From: Hirsutella rhossiliensis
Taxonomy: Eukaryota > Ascomycota > Sordariomycetes > Hypocreales > Ophiocordycipitaceae
NCBI RefSeq assembly: GCF_020360975.1
Contig: NW_025408694.1
Coordinates: forward strand, 28,037 to 92,036
Reading direction: 5' to 3'
DNA length: 64,000 bases
The notes beneath the pieces were generated by a model. It did no database searches, was not told where the DNA came from, and saw only the letters and a list, made by a program, of their open reading frames with translations. Positions 30,101 to 43,132 of the stretch are shown here, piece after piece. Numbering within the stretch: the first letter of the stretch is position 1; each line of letters begins with the position of its first letter. The position numbers were made by a program, and so were the translations under genes.

Positions 30101-33100
30101 GCCAAGTGCACTCCACACGTACACCTGCCTCAAGTATTCTCTGAAGGGTGTCATCGAACAGGGGCAGATCAACAGAGACGGACAGCCTGCCGCTTCAAGG
30201 CACCGTGGAAGATCGTCGAGGAGACAGGGTTCACAGAGGATGGTCTGCTTCAGATCCGGCGCAATCACCCGCTCGTCAACCGGTATAACAAGTCATTGGC
30301 GGTCGGCCTTCGCCACAATCACGACGTCTCGATGATCTTGACCAAAACCAAGGGCCTGGCCATGGTGTACTACATCACGAACTACGCCACCAAACTGGAT
30401 ACGCCGATGTGGAGGCGCATTGCTCTCGCCACCGAGGTTGCCCGCCAACTCCGCGAAGCCGGTCGTCCGACGTCTCGCGCACCAGATCCCGCCCTGCCCG
30501 ACAACAGGCAGCAGGCAGTGTTGAACGAGCCGTCAATTCCTGATGAGAACGGCAAATCGGATCTTCTCCGAGCGACAACTCTCGGCCGTAGAGGTCTGTT
30601 ACCACCTCCTTGGATATGATACCGACTTTACCAACGTGCCGCATTGGTCTTTCCTGAACCTGACGGCGCTCTATTGGGCAATCTTTCGGCTATGGTCACA
30701 TCTCCGCCATCAGGCCGGCGAGCTGACGGACGCTGAACAGCCCGCGGAGACAATCCGTCTGAGGCAAGGAGGGCGAACCCTTCTATACCTAGACGCGTAT
30801 GCGTACCGGGGCCATGTTCTACGAGACTTATGCCTGTATGACTACATGTCAATGATTCATTTGGTGCGTCGAAAGGTCGGAGTGAAGACGACTCTCATAT
30901 TTTCTCGATGGCCAGGATTCCGACTGTGACGACTGGATCCAAAAGCTTCGACGGCCCGACCAGTACGCCATCCCGATCTTCCAAGGATACATCAGCGACG
31001 ACCATGAGGACGATCACCCAGTCTATATTAAGCGGTACGCTCTAAACCCCGGCACCGTTTTGGCTCTATCTGATAGCCCGTGCAGAAATTCGGTCCTACA
31101 CTTGGCGCTATTCGTCCCTTGGGAGAAGTTTATTTCTGAGAGCCAAGGCGACATAACCGACATATGGACGACGCATCGATCGGGGCTTTGTCCCCGCCTC
31201 CGTTTCCATGTCTCCAACATTGGTCTTTTGAGAAAATCTGCCGAAGACGCGCAAGGACGCGAAGCTCTGGGCCAGTCGGTCGGAGGGCGACGACACAATT
31301 GACGTCGAGTACCCACTTGACGACGGCCGCGATGAAGAAGAGCCTCCAGCGCTGGCTCATCGTCAGGCCTACAAAGCTCTGCTCCAGATTTTGCGAAATG
31401 CCGTGCAGGATACGGACGCCACAAAAGACTCACCCGTCCTTGGAGGTCTAATACACGATCTGTGCGAAGAGAACCCGGCTGAAGAAGAGCAACCTTTCGT
31501 CCAACGTCAAGAGGATCTGTACCGGAATATGCCCGATGATCAAGGTGACGCCTTGTGTCAATTCCCCATATCTCGAGACGATGTCCAAGCAGCGGCCAAG
31601 GCCCAACAACTATTGCATCTTCGGATGCTGGACGATATTGAGGGTGGTTCTCAGGGCACCGTACTATCCACGAATGGCGCCGACATTGACGATACCCTTG
31701 CTCGCTACGGCGATATGGAGTCCGCCGCTGCGCTCCCGGGCAGTGACCTCAATGAACAAGGGCCTCGGATGCTTGTCGACGTCAGTCCGGCAACTAGCTT
31801 CGCGGAGATTGGACACACCGCCGCGGCCAGCTTTACACTGAACTATCTACAGACCATGGCCCTTCAACTCGTTTGCCTGTTTCTGGACAAGTATACTGCC
31901 AACCCGGACTCAGCCGGTCAGCATCTTCAATACACCGGCGGGCCAGGTGGCACGGGAAAGTCGAGGATTATCGATGCCCTGAAGGGCGTGTTCGCGGCGA
32001 GGAACCAGCCGCATCTTCTGCAGATAACCGGCACGTCGGGCAGTTCGGCGGCCCATATTGGCGGCACGACCATCCACTCGGCCTGTGGGTTAGATTCCCA
32101 TCGCGATCCAAACAAACCGCCTCCCCTTCTCGGAGGCGAAGAAGTGGATCTGAAACAGAAGCTGGTACTCGTGATTGACGAGGTCAGCATGCTGGGAGGA
32201 GCCACTCTGCACAACGTCAGTCGTCACCTGCAGGCACTCCGTGACTGTCCGGACGAACCGTTTGGCGGCATGCCCGTCGTCCTACTGATGGGAGACTTCT
32301 ACCAGTTCGCCCCCGTGCGGGAAACAAGCCTACTGATCATCAGACCGCCGGACCGAACAGAGACCCCCCTGCGACAGGCGACCATCTCTCACCACAGCGG
32401 CTGCAGATTGTGGCATCTGTTCAAAACCGTGGTGCTCCTCGAAGACCAAGTCCGCGCACGCAACGATCCCCAACTCCGTGCACTCCTGGATCGAGTTCGT
32501 AACGGGCGCCAGACCCATCAAGATCTGAGCTTGCTCAACGCCAACATTGTAGGACGCTCGCAAATCACCTTCCACGATGGTTTGCGCGCTATAACGCCGC
32601 TGAACCGCACCCGGTGGGCCCTCAACATGGAAGCTGTTGTGGGCTGGGCGCGCTTCAACAAGCGGCACATCCGTATCTTTGTCTCGACTCACACCTGGCG
32701 TAGCGGCGCGCTTTCTCCAGACATCGTAGCGCGAACCGTCGGACAAGGCGACGACTCTGCCTGCAAAGTCCCCGGCGTCTTCTTCTACGCCCAGGGCATG
32801 CCCGTGGTTGTGAACAAGAACATCTACACTGGCCTGAAGGTTGTGAATGGGGCCGACTTTACCGCCGTGGACGTGATAATCGATCCCAATCACCCGGGAT
32901 ACTGCTTGGCCGATGACGTGACCATCCACTTCGGGCCACCACTCGGCATTCTTCTGCAGTCCGAGGAGACGAAAGCCTTGGCGATACCGTCCCTCCCTGT
33001 GGGGACGGTACTCATCCGCCCCATGTCACATATACTTGACTCGACTAACTCTCACTTCAAGTTCTTGTCCGCAAGATGCACGCGACGTGGACTGCCCGTT

Positions 33101-33399
33101 GTACCAGCGTTCGTTCTCACTGATTACAAAGCCCAGGGTAAAACGTTCGTCGAAGTACTGTTGGAGCTGCGTGGAAATCGTGTGATCAATGGTGAACCCT
33201 CCAAGTGCGATTTTACGAGCCTCTACGTCCAACTGTCCAGGTGCACCTCGCTTCGGGGCATCAAGCTTCTGGTCCCGTGAGGTACCATGATTTCATTGGC
33301 AATGGGCTGGATCAGGCCATACTTGATGGAATGCAGAGACTCAAGAACTTGGCCGCAGAAACGAGACGGTTATACGAGGACCATAGTTTCGAAAAATAG
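27143..33399 (+). pseudogene. Helitron RepHel protein A (DUF6570, HUH Rep, Pif1-like helicase), frameshifted
   Basis: The predicted start is MPREHPVTVSPEEV at 27143, followed by a basic linker. A Cys-rich DUF6570-like domain lies at about 27950-28600 (CVFCYRK, CRECRASF, CSVNNM, GCEHRY). The Rep domain has the HUH motif HLHG at about 29835-29850 (ERGSLHLHGLLW) and the tyrosine region HTYTCLKYSLKG at about 30110-30150. A 629-residue frame (31391-33280) holds a complete Pif1-like helicase: Walker A GGPGGTGKS (31938-31964), Walker B VIDEVSML (about 32170-32192), GDFYQFAPV, LTDYKAQGKTF and LYVQLSRCTSL. At least eight frame changes upstream and a stop at 33280 break it. Rep would nick and ligate, and the helicase unwind, in rolling-circle transposition. 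Confidence 0.88.
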
Positions 33400-33499
33400 C
33401 TATCCCTTCACCGCCGACCAAGCATGGCTGCTGACATGTCCATCATATGCGACTTCATCCCCTCTGCTTTACCCTGCTCCATCGCGGCCATCATTTGCC

Positions 33500-34141
33500 T
33501 CATCCCCGTCCCGCTTGTCCGCCCGGAGCTCGACCGTACACGGACTCAGCAAACATCCGAAGCTGCATCGGGAATCGGGAATCCCCATAATGCTCGATGA
33601 TGTCGCTCTTTTCCACCGCGCTTCGTAGGTCGTGCCATTGCGATGGGGTCATACCGAGTGTCTCGCACTCTTTCTTCTTCTTTGCATCCCACCACGGCGG
33701 CAGTAACGCGGGACAACGCTCGACGCGCTCCAGGAAGCGCTTGAAGCCACGCAGCCCATTGGCGGCACCACCATATATGCTATCCGCGTCTGCTTCGCCT
33801 TCAATGTTGTACATATCCTCAACGCGCAGTCGGTAGGCGTCGATCAGCAGCCCGTAGACATCTCTTTCCGATCGATCATGCAGCCAAGTGCGATTTTCAA
33901 GACGCGTGAAGGGGCGGATGACGCCCTGTTCCAACCCCTTCGGAGGCGATAACTTTGCCGTTGTAGGCCCATCTTGAAACGATGTCGTGGCGTCGGCCTG
34001 TTTGCCACAAACCTTCTTATGGACCTTCCAGTCTGCCTTCTGGCAATCCCTGGAGCAGTACGGCGTTGTGGAACATTTCGCGCACCTCTTGAGGGCGACT
34101 TCAGGCGGCGACTTCTTGCAGCTATTGCACTCGAGGGCCAT
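33500..34141 (-). CDS. MYND-type zinc-finger protein (213 aa), Helitron cargo
   Basis: The uninterrupted frame starts MALECNSCKKSPPEVALKRC. The MYND finger is complete, with Cys at 5, 8, 20, 23, 29, 33 and 45 and His at 41. Downstream are a conserved-looking helical region (LHDRSERDVYGLLIDAYRLRVED) and PALLPPWWDAKKKKECE, a pattern I associate with a fungal MYND family of unknown function. MYND fingers mediate protein-protein contacts. The gene lies antisense to the Helitron, between the RepHel stop and the 3' motif, the position where Helitrons carry captured genes. It has no frameshift, unlike the RepHel gene beside it, and may be expressed. Its short C-terminus suggests slight truncation. 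Confidence 0.8.
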   Translation of the reverse strand: MALECNSCKKSPPEVALKRCAKCSTTPYCSRDCQKADWKVHKKVCGKQADATTSFQDGPTTAKLSPPKGLEQGVIRPFTRLENRTWLHDRSERDVYGLLIDAYRLRVEDMYNIEGEADADSIYGGAANGLRGFKRFLERVERCPALLPPWWDAKKKKECETLGMTPSQWHDLRSAVEKSDIIEHYGDSRFPMQLRMFAESVYGRAPGGQAGRG

Positions 34142-34344
34142 GATGACCTAATTCCGATGACCAAATCGTTGAAGAATTGCTTTCTGAAAAAGACCGCATA
34201 ATTGAAGCTCATTTTATGCCGCAGGGAGGGCTAGCTTAGGCTTAAACGGGTAAGGTGCTGCAGCCGCACTACCACCAGACTTGTTGTGCCTTTCCAAAAA
34301 CCAACCCGAATGCTCGCGCTTTGACTACGCCCAACTCTCGTCCC

Positions 34345-34430
34345 GTTCCTCAAGGCATTGGCGGACCCTGGAAGGGGCCGGTCTCCTGTTCCTCAAGGCA
34401 TTGGCGGACCCTGGAAGGGGCCGGTCTCCT
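34345..34430 (+). repeat. Helitron 3' motif, perfect 43-bp tandem duplication
   Basis: Two identical 43-bp copies (34345-34387 and 34388-34430) start GTTCCTCAAGGCATTGGCGG and contain a CCCT-GGA-AGGG stem-loop near the end. The start of unit B follows at 34433. Single copies end units B and C. Confidence 0.85.
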
Positions 34431-37400
34431 GTATGCCGCTCCGTGCCCTCCAGCCACTCTTCACCGCCACCTGTACTGTCCCCACCAACTTCCTGTTCTT
34501 GTTGCCCGCCCGGGCCCACCCAGGGGTCCCGGGAGGCCCTCCCGGCCGGCGGGGCAAAGGTCTTGACCTTGACCTAATCGCTCCGCCAACTCTCCTTTCT
34601 CGTAGCAATTGTTCACAGCCATCCCCGTGCACCATGCCGCGAGAACATCCAGTCAAATCTCACCGAGGAGGTTCGCCGCACTTTGGGTGATCTTGAATCG
34701 CAGAGATCCCAGCAGCGCCGTTCCTATCAGCGACCTTCACCGCTTATTAGGGTTCCCGACGAGATCCTCCGCGTCTTGCACGATATGGACCGCCAGCGCG
34801 CTGAAGAACGAAGCCGCCACCGTGAAGCTCAATTCCAATATACCGCACACACGCAGCAGCCGAACAACCCATCCCCGAGACGACCCCGAGAAGAGCAAGC
34901 GCCCTCCACTCCACCCCCAACGCAGCCAAAACACTTCCTACAAGACACACGCAGCCGCCAGCGACTGCATCACCGAGACGACCTAGAGAGGGGCAAGCAC
35001 CCCCACTCCACCACCCACGCAGCTAAGGCGCTCCTCCAAAGACACACGCAGCCGCCGGCCGCTCCATCACCGAAACGACACAGAGAAGAGAGACACCTCC
35101 CACTCCACCCCCACGCAGCCAAAGCGCTCCTTTAAAGTCACATGCAGACGCCAGCCTCTCCATCCCGAGTCGATCCAGAGCGGAACAATCGCTTCGCCCT
35201 TCATCGCTCACGCGGACGGGGCGCTTCCCCACGAGGCCCGGGCCTACGCGAGAAACCGTTCAACTCCAGCGAGACTCTGTCAAGTCTACCTTACATCACT
35301 ATGACGCCTGTTTCCGCTCTAAAGAGCAGGCATCGTCAACAAGATCCTGGTGCAACGAAGTTCCACTTGCCCTTCAGGTAGCAGCTCCTAGATCGTTCTA
35401 CCAGGCGTTTACGGATGAGAGGACGTTGCCGATTTCTCACTGCGTCTTCTGCTATAGAAAGGCCCCACCTTGCGAGCTCTCAACCATGCAGTGGAGGAGT
35501 CGATTGTCACCCTCCCTGCTGCAGGCGACCAGGACCATCCAGAAGTGTGACGCTTGCCTTCCGCCGCACGAGCGCGCGGGAGTTGACGTATGCCGCGAGT
35601 GTCGCGCCAGCTTCGACGGTGGACGGCTGCCTAAAGCCTGCTCGGTCAACAATATGGCCATCGGTTGCGAACATCGGTACCCTGGCGAGCTTGATGACCT
35701 CTCTCCCGTTGAGGAGAGACTCATTGCCTTGCATGCGCCCTTTGGCTATATCACCAAGTTCACAGTCGACAACAAGACCCGTTCGGGAATTAGCTACCGC
35801 AAGCACGTGAAAGGACATATCGTCGTCTTTCCGAACAAGGTGGACGATCTTGTGGCCACGGTTCTTCCCCATCCCTTACTGCAGGCCATTGAGAACATCC
35901 ACGTCTCTTGGAGCGGTTCGGCTAAGCCTGGCTCCGCAGACGTCAGACACCTGCTTCAGGTGCGCAGATCTCGAGTGGCAGCTGCCCTGGCATGGCTGCA
36001 GAGGAACAACCCGCTTTACGAGGATATCGCGATCAACCAAGCAGAGATAGACGGCTGGCAGTATGCCGACGGCTCCAGTGTTCCGACTCTCATCATGGAC
36101 CGCATGCGAAGAGAGGAACCGTCGACCGTTGAGAAGACACAAACGGACCACATAGTCCCGGATACTGATCGAGGCTTGGAGGTAGCTTCAGAAGTATCGA
36201 CGATCTTGTGAACTCGATCGATCCTCCTTTCGACGCTGAATCTTGCGATTTCGACCGTACTCTGTCGACTGACCAGACTCAACCCTTCCCTGGTGACCCG
36301 GCGACTCCTGTCCCCGACTCGGCTGCCGTCGGCCTGGAAGTTGACACCGTCTGTGAGACGTCGACGTCCGGCATGTTTCCTCTCGATGGACCGGCTGCCT
36401 TCGCGGAGACCGATAAACTGTCGTTTCTGGCCGACATCGTCAACACCAATCCGGACCGACATGGCATCTCTGTGCCGTGCGTTATGCAGGTCCAGACTAC
36501 GGAGACCAGCCGTTCGTCCGAGTGGAGCGTGGTGCGGATTTTGCAGACAACCTGCACGAAGATTTCTTCCTCGAACATTTCCGAAGCTTTTTCCGTGGGA
36601 AGGGCGGCCCGAAATCGAAGGGCGACTCGAGTCATAGCCGACAAAGCGACACTCCCGACCATCGTCCGAATCACTCTCTCCAGTACTGGACCAGATACGT
36701 ATTGCAACGGCATGGTGGCCGATTCGCCGCCCATCCTGTCTTTTGTTTCTTGGTATTCAACACCCTCCTTCGCTCCTCCAACCGCCGCATCAGCATGGTC
36801 CGTGTCGCTAAAGATTCCTTCCACAGACTTGAGCAAGCCTATGCGAACTTGACCGAGGACCGGCTGAAGAGGGCCGAGGCGGAGATGCGGGAGACAAGGA
36901 CAACGTCGGACCCCGACATATCGGTCTTGCTTCGCGAGCTGTCGATCTTTGGCTATGCACAGCCGCTCTCGAACGAATCCCGTTTACTTATGCGGAGGAA
37001 GATACAAGCTCTAGACATCCGCGCCGGTATGCCTGCAATCTGGATTACTATCAGTCCTAACGACATTAATAATCCGGTAAAGATGAAGCTTGCCATTCAT
37101 AGGCTCCACGATTATGAGTCTGCAAAGGAACTTTTGGCCGATCTCCATGAAAAGTACGACAGAATCGCCCTCAGCACCATGGATCCAGTTAGCTCGGCCA
37201 TCTTCTTCCATCGGGAAGTATCCTTATTCTTTGAAAAGTACGTCAATGCGGGCCAGGAGTCGGTATTCGGGAAGATTAGCCACTACTACGCCACGGTGGA
37301 AACGAACGAGCGAGGCAGCCTCCACTTGCATGGACTTCTCTGGCTGGACGGCAACATGCGGTTACCGAACCTGATAGGCGACATGGCCAATCCCGCGGAA

Positions 37401-39198
37401 GAAGCATATCGTGCCCAGGTGATCCGATACGTAGACTCCGTCTTTCATGAGTGTCTAGATGAAGATGCCGGGAAAGCCGTGCGACAGGAGAGGAAGCCCA
37501 TCCACCCCGTGGAGGAGGTCATGGCTAGCACCTCGGCTCTCACTGCGGCCTTCGACGACGAATCCAACTTCATCGCGTACTGTTGCCAAGTGCACTCCAC
37601 ACGTACACCTGCCTCAAGTATTCTCTCAAGGGATCGTCGAACAGGGTACAGATCCACAGAGACGGACAGCCTGCCGCTTCAAAGCACCTTGGAAAATCGT
37701 CGACGAGACGGGGTTCACAGAGGACGGCCTGCTTCAGATCCGGCGCAACCACCCACTCGTCAATCGGTATAACAAGTCATTGGCGGTCGGCCTTCGCCAT
37801 AATCACGACGTCTCGATGATCTTGACCAAAACCAAGGGCCTGGCCATGGTGTACTACATCACGAACTACGCCACCAAACTGGAAACGCCGATGTGGAAAC
37901 GCATTGCTCTTGCCGCCGAGGTTGCCCGCCAACTTCGCGAAGCCGGTGGTACGAGGCTTCGCACGCCAGGTCCCACCCTGCCCGACGACAGGCAGCAGGT
38001 AGTTTTGAATGAAAGCCGTCAGTTCCTGATGAGAACGGCAAATCGGATCTTCTCCGAGCGACAACTCTCGGCTGTGGAGGTCTGTTACCATCTACTTGGA
38101 TATGACACCGACTTTACCAACGTGCCGCATTGGTCTTTCCTGAACCTGACGGCGCTCTACTGGACAATCTTTCGGCTATGGGCGCATCTCCGCCATCAGG
38201 CCGGCGAGCTCACGGACGCCGAACAGCCCCCGGAGACCATCCCTCTGAGGCAAGGAGGGCGAACCCTTCTATGCCTAGATGTGTACGCCTACCGCGGTCA
38301 TGTTCTACAAGACTTATGCCTGTATGACTACATGTCAATGGTTCACTTGGTGCGTCGAAATGGTCCGAGTGAAGATGAGTCTCGCATTTTTCTCGATGGG
38401 CAGGGCTCCGACCGTGACGGCTGGATGCAAAAAGCTTCGACGGCCCGACCAGTACGCCGTCCCGATCTTCCAAGGATACATCAGCGACGACCATGAGGAC
38501 GATCACCCAGTGTATGTTAAGCGGTACGCTCTAACCCCCCCCGGCACCATTTTTGGCTCCGTCTGACTACCTGTGCAGAAATTCTGTCCTACATTTGGCG
38601 TTATTCGTCCCTTGGGAAAACTTCATTTCTGAGAGCCAAGGCGATATAACCAGCATATGGACGAGGCATCGAGCGGGGCTTTGTCCTCGCCTCCGTTTCC
38701 ATGTCTCCAATATTTGTCTTTTGAGAAAGTCTGCCGAGGATGCGCGCAAGGACGCGAAGCTCTGGGCCAGTCGATCGGAGGGCGACGACACAATTGACGT
38801 CGAGTACCCACTTGACGCTGGCCGCTGCGAAGAGGAGCCTCCAGCGATGGCTCATCGTCAGGCCTACAAAGCTCTACCCAGATTTTGCGAAATGCCGTGC
38901 AGGATACAGACGCCACGAAAGACTCACCCGTCCTTGGAGGTTTAATACGCGATCTGTGCGAAGAGAACCGGCTGAAGAGGAGCAACCTTTGTGCAACGTC
39001 AGGAGGATTTGTACCGGAATATACCCCATGATCAAGGTGACGCCTTGTGCCAATTTCCAATATCTCGAGACGATGTCCAGGCAGCGGCCAAGGCCCAACA
39101 ACTATTGCATCTTCGGATGCTAGACGACATTGAGGGTGGTTCTCAGGGGACCATCCTTTCCACGGACGGCGCCGACATCGACGATACCCTAGCTCGCT

Positions 39199-42100
39199 CA
39201 GTGATCGGAATGGTCCGGTATGAGTTGGTATTGGTATGGTAAATACCGCCAAGACCTGGTATGGTTTGACAAAAACTTGATACCATGGTATTACCGGTAT
39301 ACCGAATCATACCAGTAACGCTAAAAATAAGCTCAGGTAAGAGGCTCACTGCGGAGAATGACCAGGCAGAATCCGAGCGGCGATGATTCCAGTGTCATCT
39401 GTAGGGCTTATTGACCAGTTTTCTGCCAGTTTATCTACTCCATTCAATCATGAATACCATCATCCTCACAATAAGTTATCGACCTGGCTACCTTGGTCAG
39501 GTCGATCCGGCACCGAACGGATGCTTTTCGTCTTTGCTGCCGGGTAGCTATCCCAGGAAGGCACGAAGGTAAGGCTAGTGTTAGTGCGTATTAGAAAGTA
39601 CTTCTCATTGCACCCAGTTTTATGAGTTCTTCCATGTAGGACGGAGCATGACCTAACGTATCACTGGCCAGACTTGTCAATCGCGTCGTCGGAGGGACAG
39701 GAAAAGCTTAAATGATCCTTTCAGGGACAGGAAAGCTTAAATGATCCTTTCAATCGAATTACTTCCGTGATGTTGGAGCCCGAAAATTTTTACGTTAGGC
39801 TAGTTGGACGATGGACCAAGATCGAATGATCGAAAGCCACCATAGTGACCATACCTTAACTGGTGTATGTCATGATCATGGAATCTCCAGCGCCAACCTC
39901 GCCATCTTCGTTTACGACAAGTTCAGCATCAATCCGCTCCAGATCTCCTGCATCGTGTCCCGCGCCACACTTTTCCGCTACGACGCCATCGTCTAATTCT
40001 GTCCGTTATCCTGAGCCTCCGGACGAATTCGTACAAGACCATGTCACGTACCTGCGTCGCGCGACGACGACGAAGAAGGCAGCTCGTCTCGGCTCGTTCG
40101 CATGTGTGGAAGTACGGTCTTCATTACATCCGAGACAGTGACAAGAAAGAGGTATACTACTGTCACGAATGTGCGATCGGAAAGTATAAGCAAGAGTTAT
40201 TTGTGATCAATGGCACGTCGGGAGTGAGAAATCATCTCGAACAGAGGCACCAGATTGATCCACAAAGCGGCGTGAGGAAACGCGGTGCGACACGGGCGTC
40301 TGTATTGGAGCAACAGAAAAGCGCAGCTGCTAGTAGCAATTTTTTTCTGGAAAGATACCGTTGAGAGGTTCAAAGAGCTTTTGATTCGTTGGGTTGTGTA
40401 CTGCCATATTGCTTTCTTCCAGTTGGAGAACCAGTACTTCCGAGAGCTACTCTTCTTTCTGAACCCTGCTCTACTTAATCACCTCCCAAAGGCTGCGAAA
40501 ACAATTCGAGGTTGGGTTATGGATGCGTTCCTGTCGAAGAAGCAACAGCTGAAAGAGGACCTCCAGCGGTCGCGGAGTAGAATCTCCATCTCCTTCGACC
40601 TCTGGACCTCGCCAAACCCGTACGCAATCCTGGGTGTCGTCGCCATGTGGATTGACGCCACCGGCAAGCGACGAAGTACCGTCCTGGGCATGCGACGCGT
40701 TCATGGCGAGCACAGTGGCGAGAATCTTGGGTCGACCGTTCTCGAATTATTGACGGAATATGACATTGGCGGAGATCAGATTGGATACTTCATGCTGGAC
40801 AATGCTTCATCCAATGATACCGCTGTTGAGTTTATACTCAAGGAGCTCTGCCCATGGATGAAGCCGCAACAGCGTCGCCATCGCCGACTGCGCTGCTTGG
40901 GTCACATTGTCAACCTCTGCTGCCAGGCGTTTCTCATGGGTCGAAATTGTGAGAAGCATTTGGCGAAGCTTGAAAAGCACCACCAGCGCGGAGATTACGT
41001 GAAGGTAGAGGAGCTGTGGAAGAAGTTTGGATGTTTAGGCCGGCTCCATAACCTTGTGCGGTACATCCGGCTTACTCCTCAAAGGCGGGAGGAGTTTGCA
41101 GCAATTATTATCGGCGGCCATCTCTCCGAATTCGATGGGCTCGAGCTTATCCAGAACAACTCCACACGCTGGAATTCGTGGTTTCATTCGATCACACGAG
41201 CGTTAAATGTTCGAGAACGTTTGGAAATCTTCTCAGCTCGTCATGTACCAGGAGAGGGTCTCAAGGGATTTCGAACTTCAAACTAGATGGACAGCACTGG
41301 TTCGAGCTTGAAAAGATCGAGCTCGCACTAAAAGACTTCTTCGCGGCAACTATGCTTGCTGAAGGAAACAAGACATCCCTCGCTGACTGGTTTTCGACTT
41401 TGGACTGTCTTCTCCGCGAGATCAACGAGACGAAGGTGTGACGGTACAAGTGCACGAACAAGGTCGGGTGCGACTTGGGTAAAGTGATTGTCTACGAAGA
41501 GAGAAGGAGGTTCTAAGGAAGACTCTGACTTTCGCTATTTACATGAATCAAAGTGAGACATTTCATAAAGTATGAAAGTCACATGATCGTTCCTCACAGA
41601 AGGATCACTACCATGACATTCACGAGGAAGACGACGACGACAACTTCACGTGGAGGTATCTCCAAGGTTGTGCAGATGCTGCGTGGTCAAAGTGCGAGGA
41701 GTATTACAGCAACCGACAACGGAATTGGCAACATCGATTTCCTGAAGATACTGATCTTCCGCCAGCGTATTACGCAGCTCAAGTACTCAATCCGTATCGA
41801 AAGTGGGCATGGTTCAGGCAAGAATGGGTTCTTCAGGGCGACGAAGGAAGACAGAAGTGGTATGAAAGCGCACAGCTGGCGGTGAAGCAGCTCTGGGAGA
41901 CAGAGTATAAGGAAAGTACCCTGTTGAGGCGCTACCACCTCCAGTCAGGAAGGACAAGGATCCAGACCCAGCATTCGATCGGCAGAGGGAACATAAGCGC
42001 ATTCGCATAGACGGCCCGGCTGCTGCCACCGATCTGTATGAGCAGTATATTTCGACCGACCGGCTGCATGACGAGGAGGCAGGTTGCGATGAGGCCATCG

Positions 42101-42526
42101 CCTATTGGCTATCCCGTTATGACTCGCAAAGAGACCTCGCCCGCTTCGCTCTGGATCTATTTGCGGTTTCCCCAATGTCATATGAGTGCGAACGGCTGTT
42201 TAGTAGCGCAAAGCTTGGTATAGTTGATCGTCGAGGTAGGCTTAAGGCAGATATCATAGAGGCTTGTGAGTGTCTACGTGCCTGGTATGGGAAGCCTCGG
42301 GCTGAGGATAGCGAAGATAGCGGGGATAGCGAGAATGAAAGCGAATAAGCGATCAAGTTGACAGCTAGTAGCCAATACATTTCCTATTTTTGCAACCCGC
42401 CTCATTCTGAGCGGTCTTGGCGGTATTACTGGTATTACCGGTAAGCCATACCGGTAAGGATATCAGCAGGTGGTATGGTATGGTATAGAGGTCATACCAT
42501 ACCATACCGGACCATTCCGATCACTG
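39199..42526 (+). mobile_element. hAT transposon (3,328 bp) in Helitron B
   Basis: TIRs start CAGTGATCGGAATGGTCCGG at both ends (about 24 bp matching), flanked by the perfect 8-bp duplication AGCTCGCT (39191-39198 and 42527-42534). Unit A shows the uninterrupted region at about 31695-31712. Subterminal TGGTA/TATGG repeats fill both ends and are probable transposase-binding sites. Size, 8-bp duplication and the hAT dimerisation domain define the superfamily. Confidence 0.95.
39878..42348 (+). pseudogene. hAT transposase, frameshifted
   Basis: The N-terminus is Ser/Pro-rich. A BED-type zinc finger follows at about 40085-40250 (VWKYGLHYIRD, YYCHECAIGKY, then GVRNHLEQRH). A stop at 40364 ends that frame. 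A 333-residue frame (40285-41286) holds the core: ISISFDLWTSPNPYAILGVVAMWID with the first catalytic Asp, and GYFMLDNASSNDTAV with the second, followed by RLRCLGHIVNLCCQAFL, the conserved C-H pair of hAT transposases. After further shifts near 41280 and 41440, the C-terminal hAT dimerisation domain is readable at about 42090-42348 (DLARFALDLFAVSPMSYECERLFSSAKLGIVDRRG). At least three breaks make it inactive as it stands. Confidence 0.9.
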
Positions 42527-42980
42527 AGCTCGCTACGGCGATACGGAAACCACCATTGCGCACCCGGAAGTGACCTCAATCAACAAGGGCCTCGAATGCT
42601 TGTCGACGTCAGTCCGGTGACTAGCTTCGCGGAGATGGGACACACCGCTGCAGCCACCTTCACACTGAACTATCTACAAACCGTGGCCCTTCAACTTGTT
42701 TGCGCATTTTTGGACAGGTATACCGCTCATCAGGACTCAGCCGGTCAACATCTTCAATATACCGGCGGCCGGGTGGCACAGGAAAGTCGAGGATTATCGA
42801 TGCCCTAAAGGACGTGTTCGCGGCGAGGAACCAACCACATCTTCTGCAGATAACCGGCACATCGGGCAGTTCGGCGGCCCAGATTGGCGGCACGACGATC
42901 CACTCGGCCTGTGGGTTAGATTCCCATCGCGATCCAAACAAGCCGCCTCCCCTTTTCGGAGGCGAAGAAATGGATATGGA

Positions 42981-43132
42981 TGTTGCGATTGAACTTACTT
43001 CTATTCAATTCTGTCTGACAGCTCTCAACATACATATATACATAGTGGCACGTCCGTGCCACTATCCAGTGACTCACCACTTGTAACTGCTGCCTAAACA
43101 TGTCTTGGTCCATGTCTCATATCAAGTCAACA
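42981..43132 (+). repeat. 152-bp solo LTR in the Helitron B helicase
   Basis: It starts TGTTGCG and ends GTCAACA (TG...CA with TGTTG/CAACA inverted ends), flanked by the 5-bp duplication ATGGA (42976-42980 and 43133-43137). Units A and C lack it at the homologous position. It contains a perfect 10-bp stem, ATAGTGGCAC and GTGCCACTAT, at about 43038-43061. No related full-length element is in the window. Confidence 0.8.

Larger units (their letters stand above)
26980..34387 (+). mobile_element. Helitron unit A (about 7.4 kb) with MYND cargo
   Basis: First of three head-to-tail Helitron units. The 5' boundary is where units A and B begin to match (TGCCGCTCCGTGCC at 26981 and 34434). The 3' boundary is the end of the 43-bp motif at 34345-34387. 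It contains a broken RepHel gene, an antisense MYND-finger gene and the 3' motif, which has a short CCCT/AGGG stem-loop. I do not see canonical TC and CTRR Helitron ends, which fits the non-canonical, Helentron-like families known in fungi. The exact ends are inferred. Confidence 0.75.

Noticed and set aside
39200..42526. TGGTATGG/CCATACCA repeats considered as a tandem-repeat or CRISPR-like array
   Set aside because: They are short, irregular, without unique spacers, and lie at both ends of a hAT element as subterminal repeats; CRISPR is not expected in a fungus.
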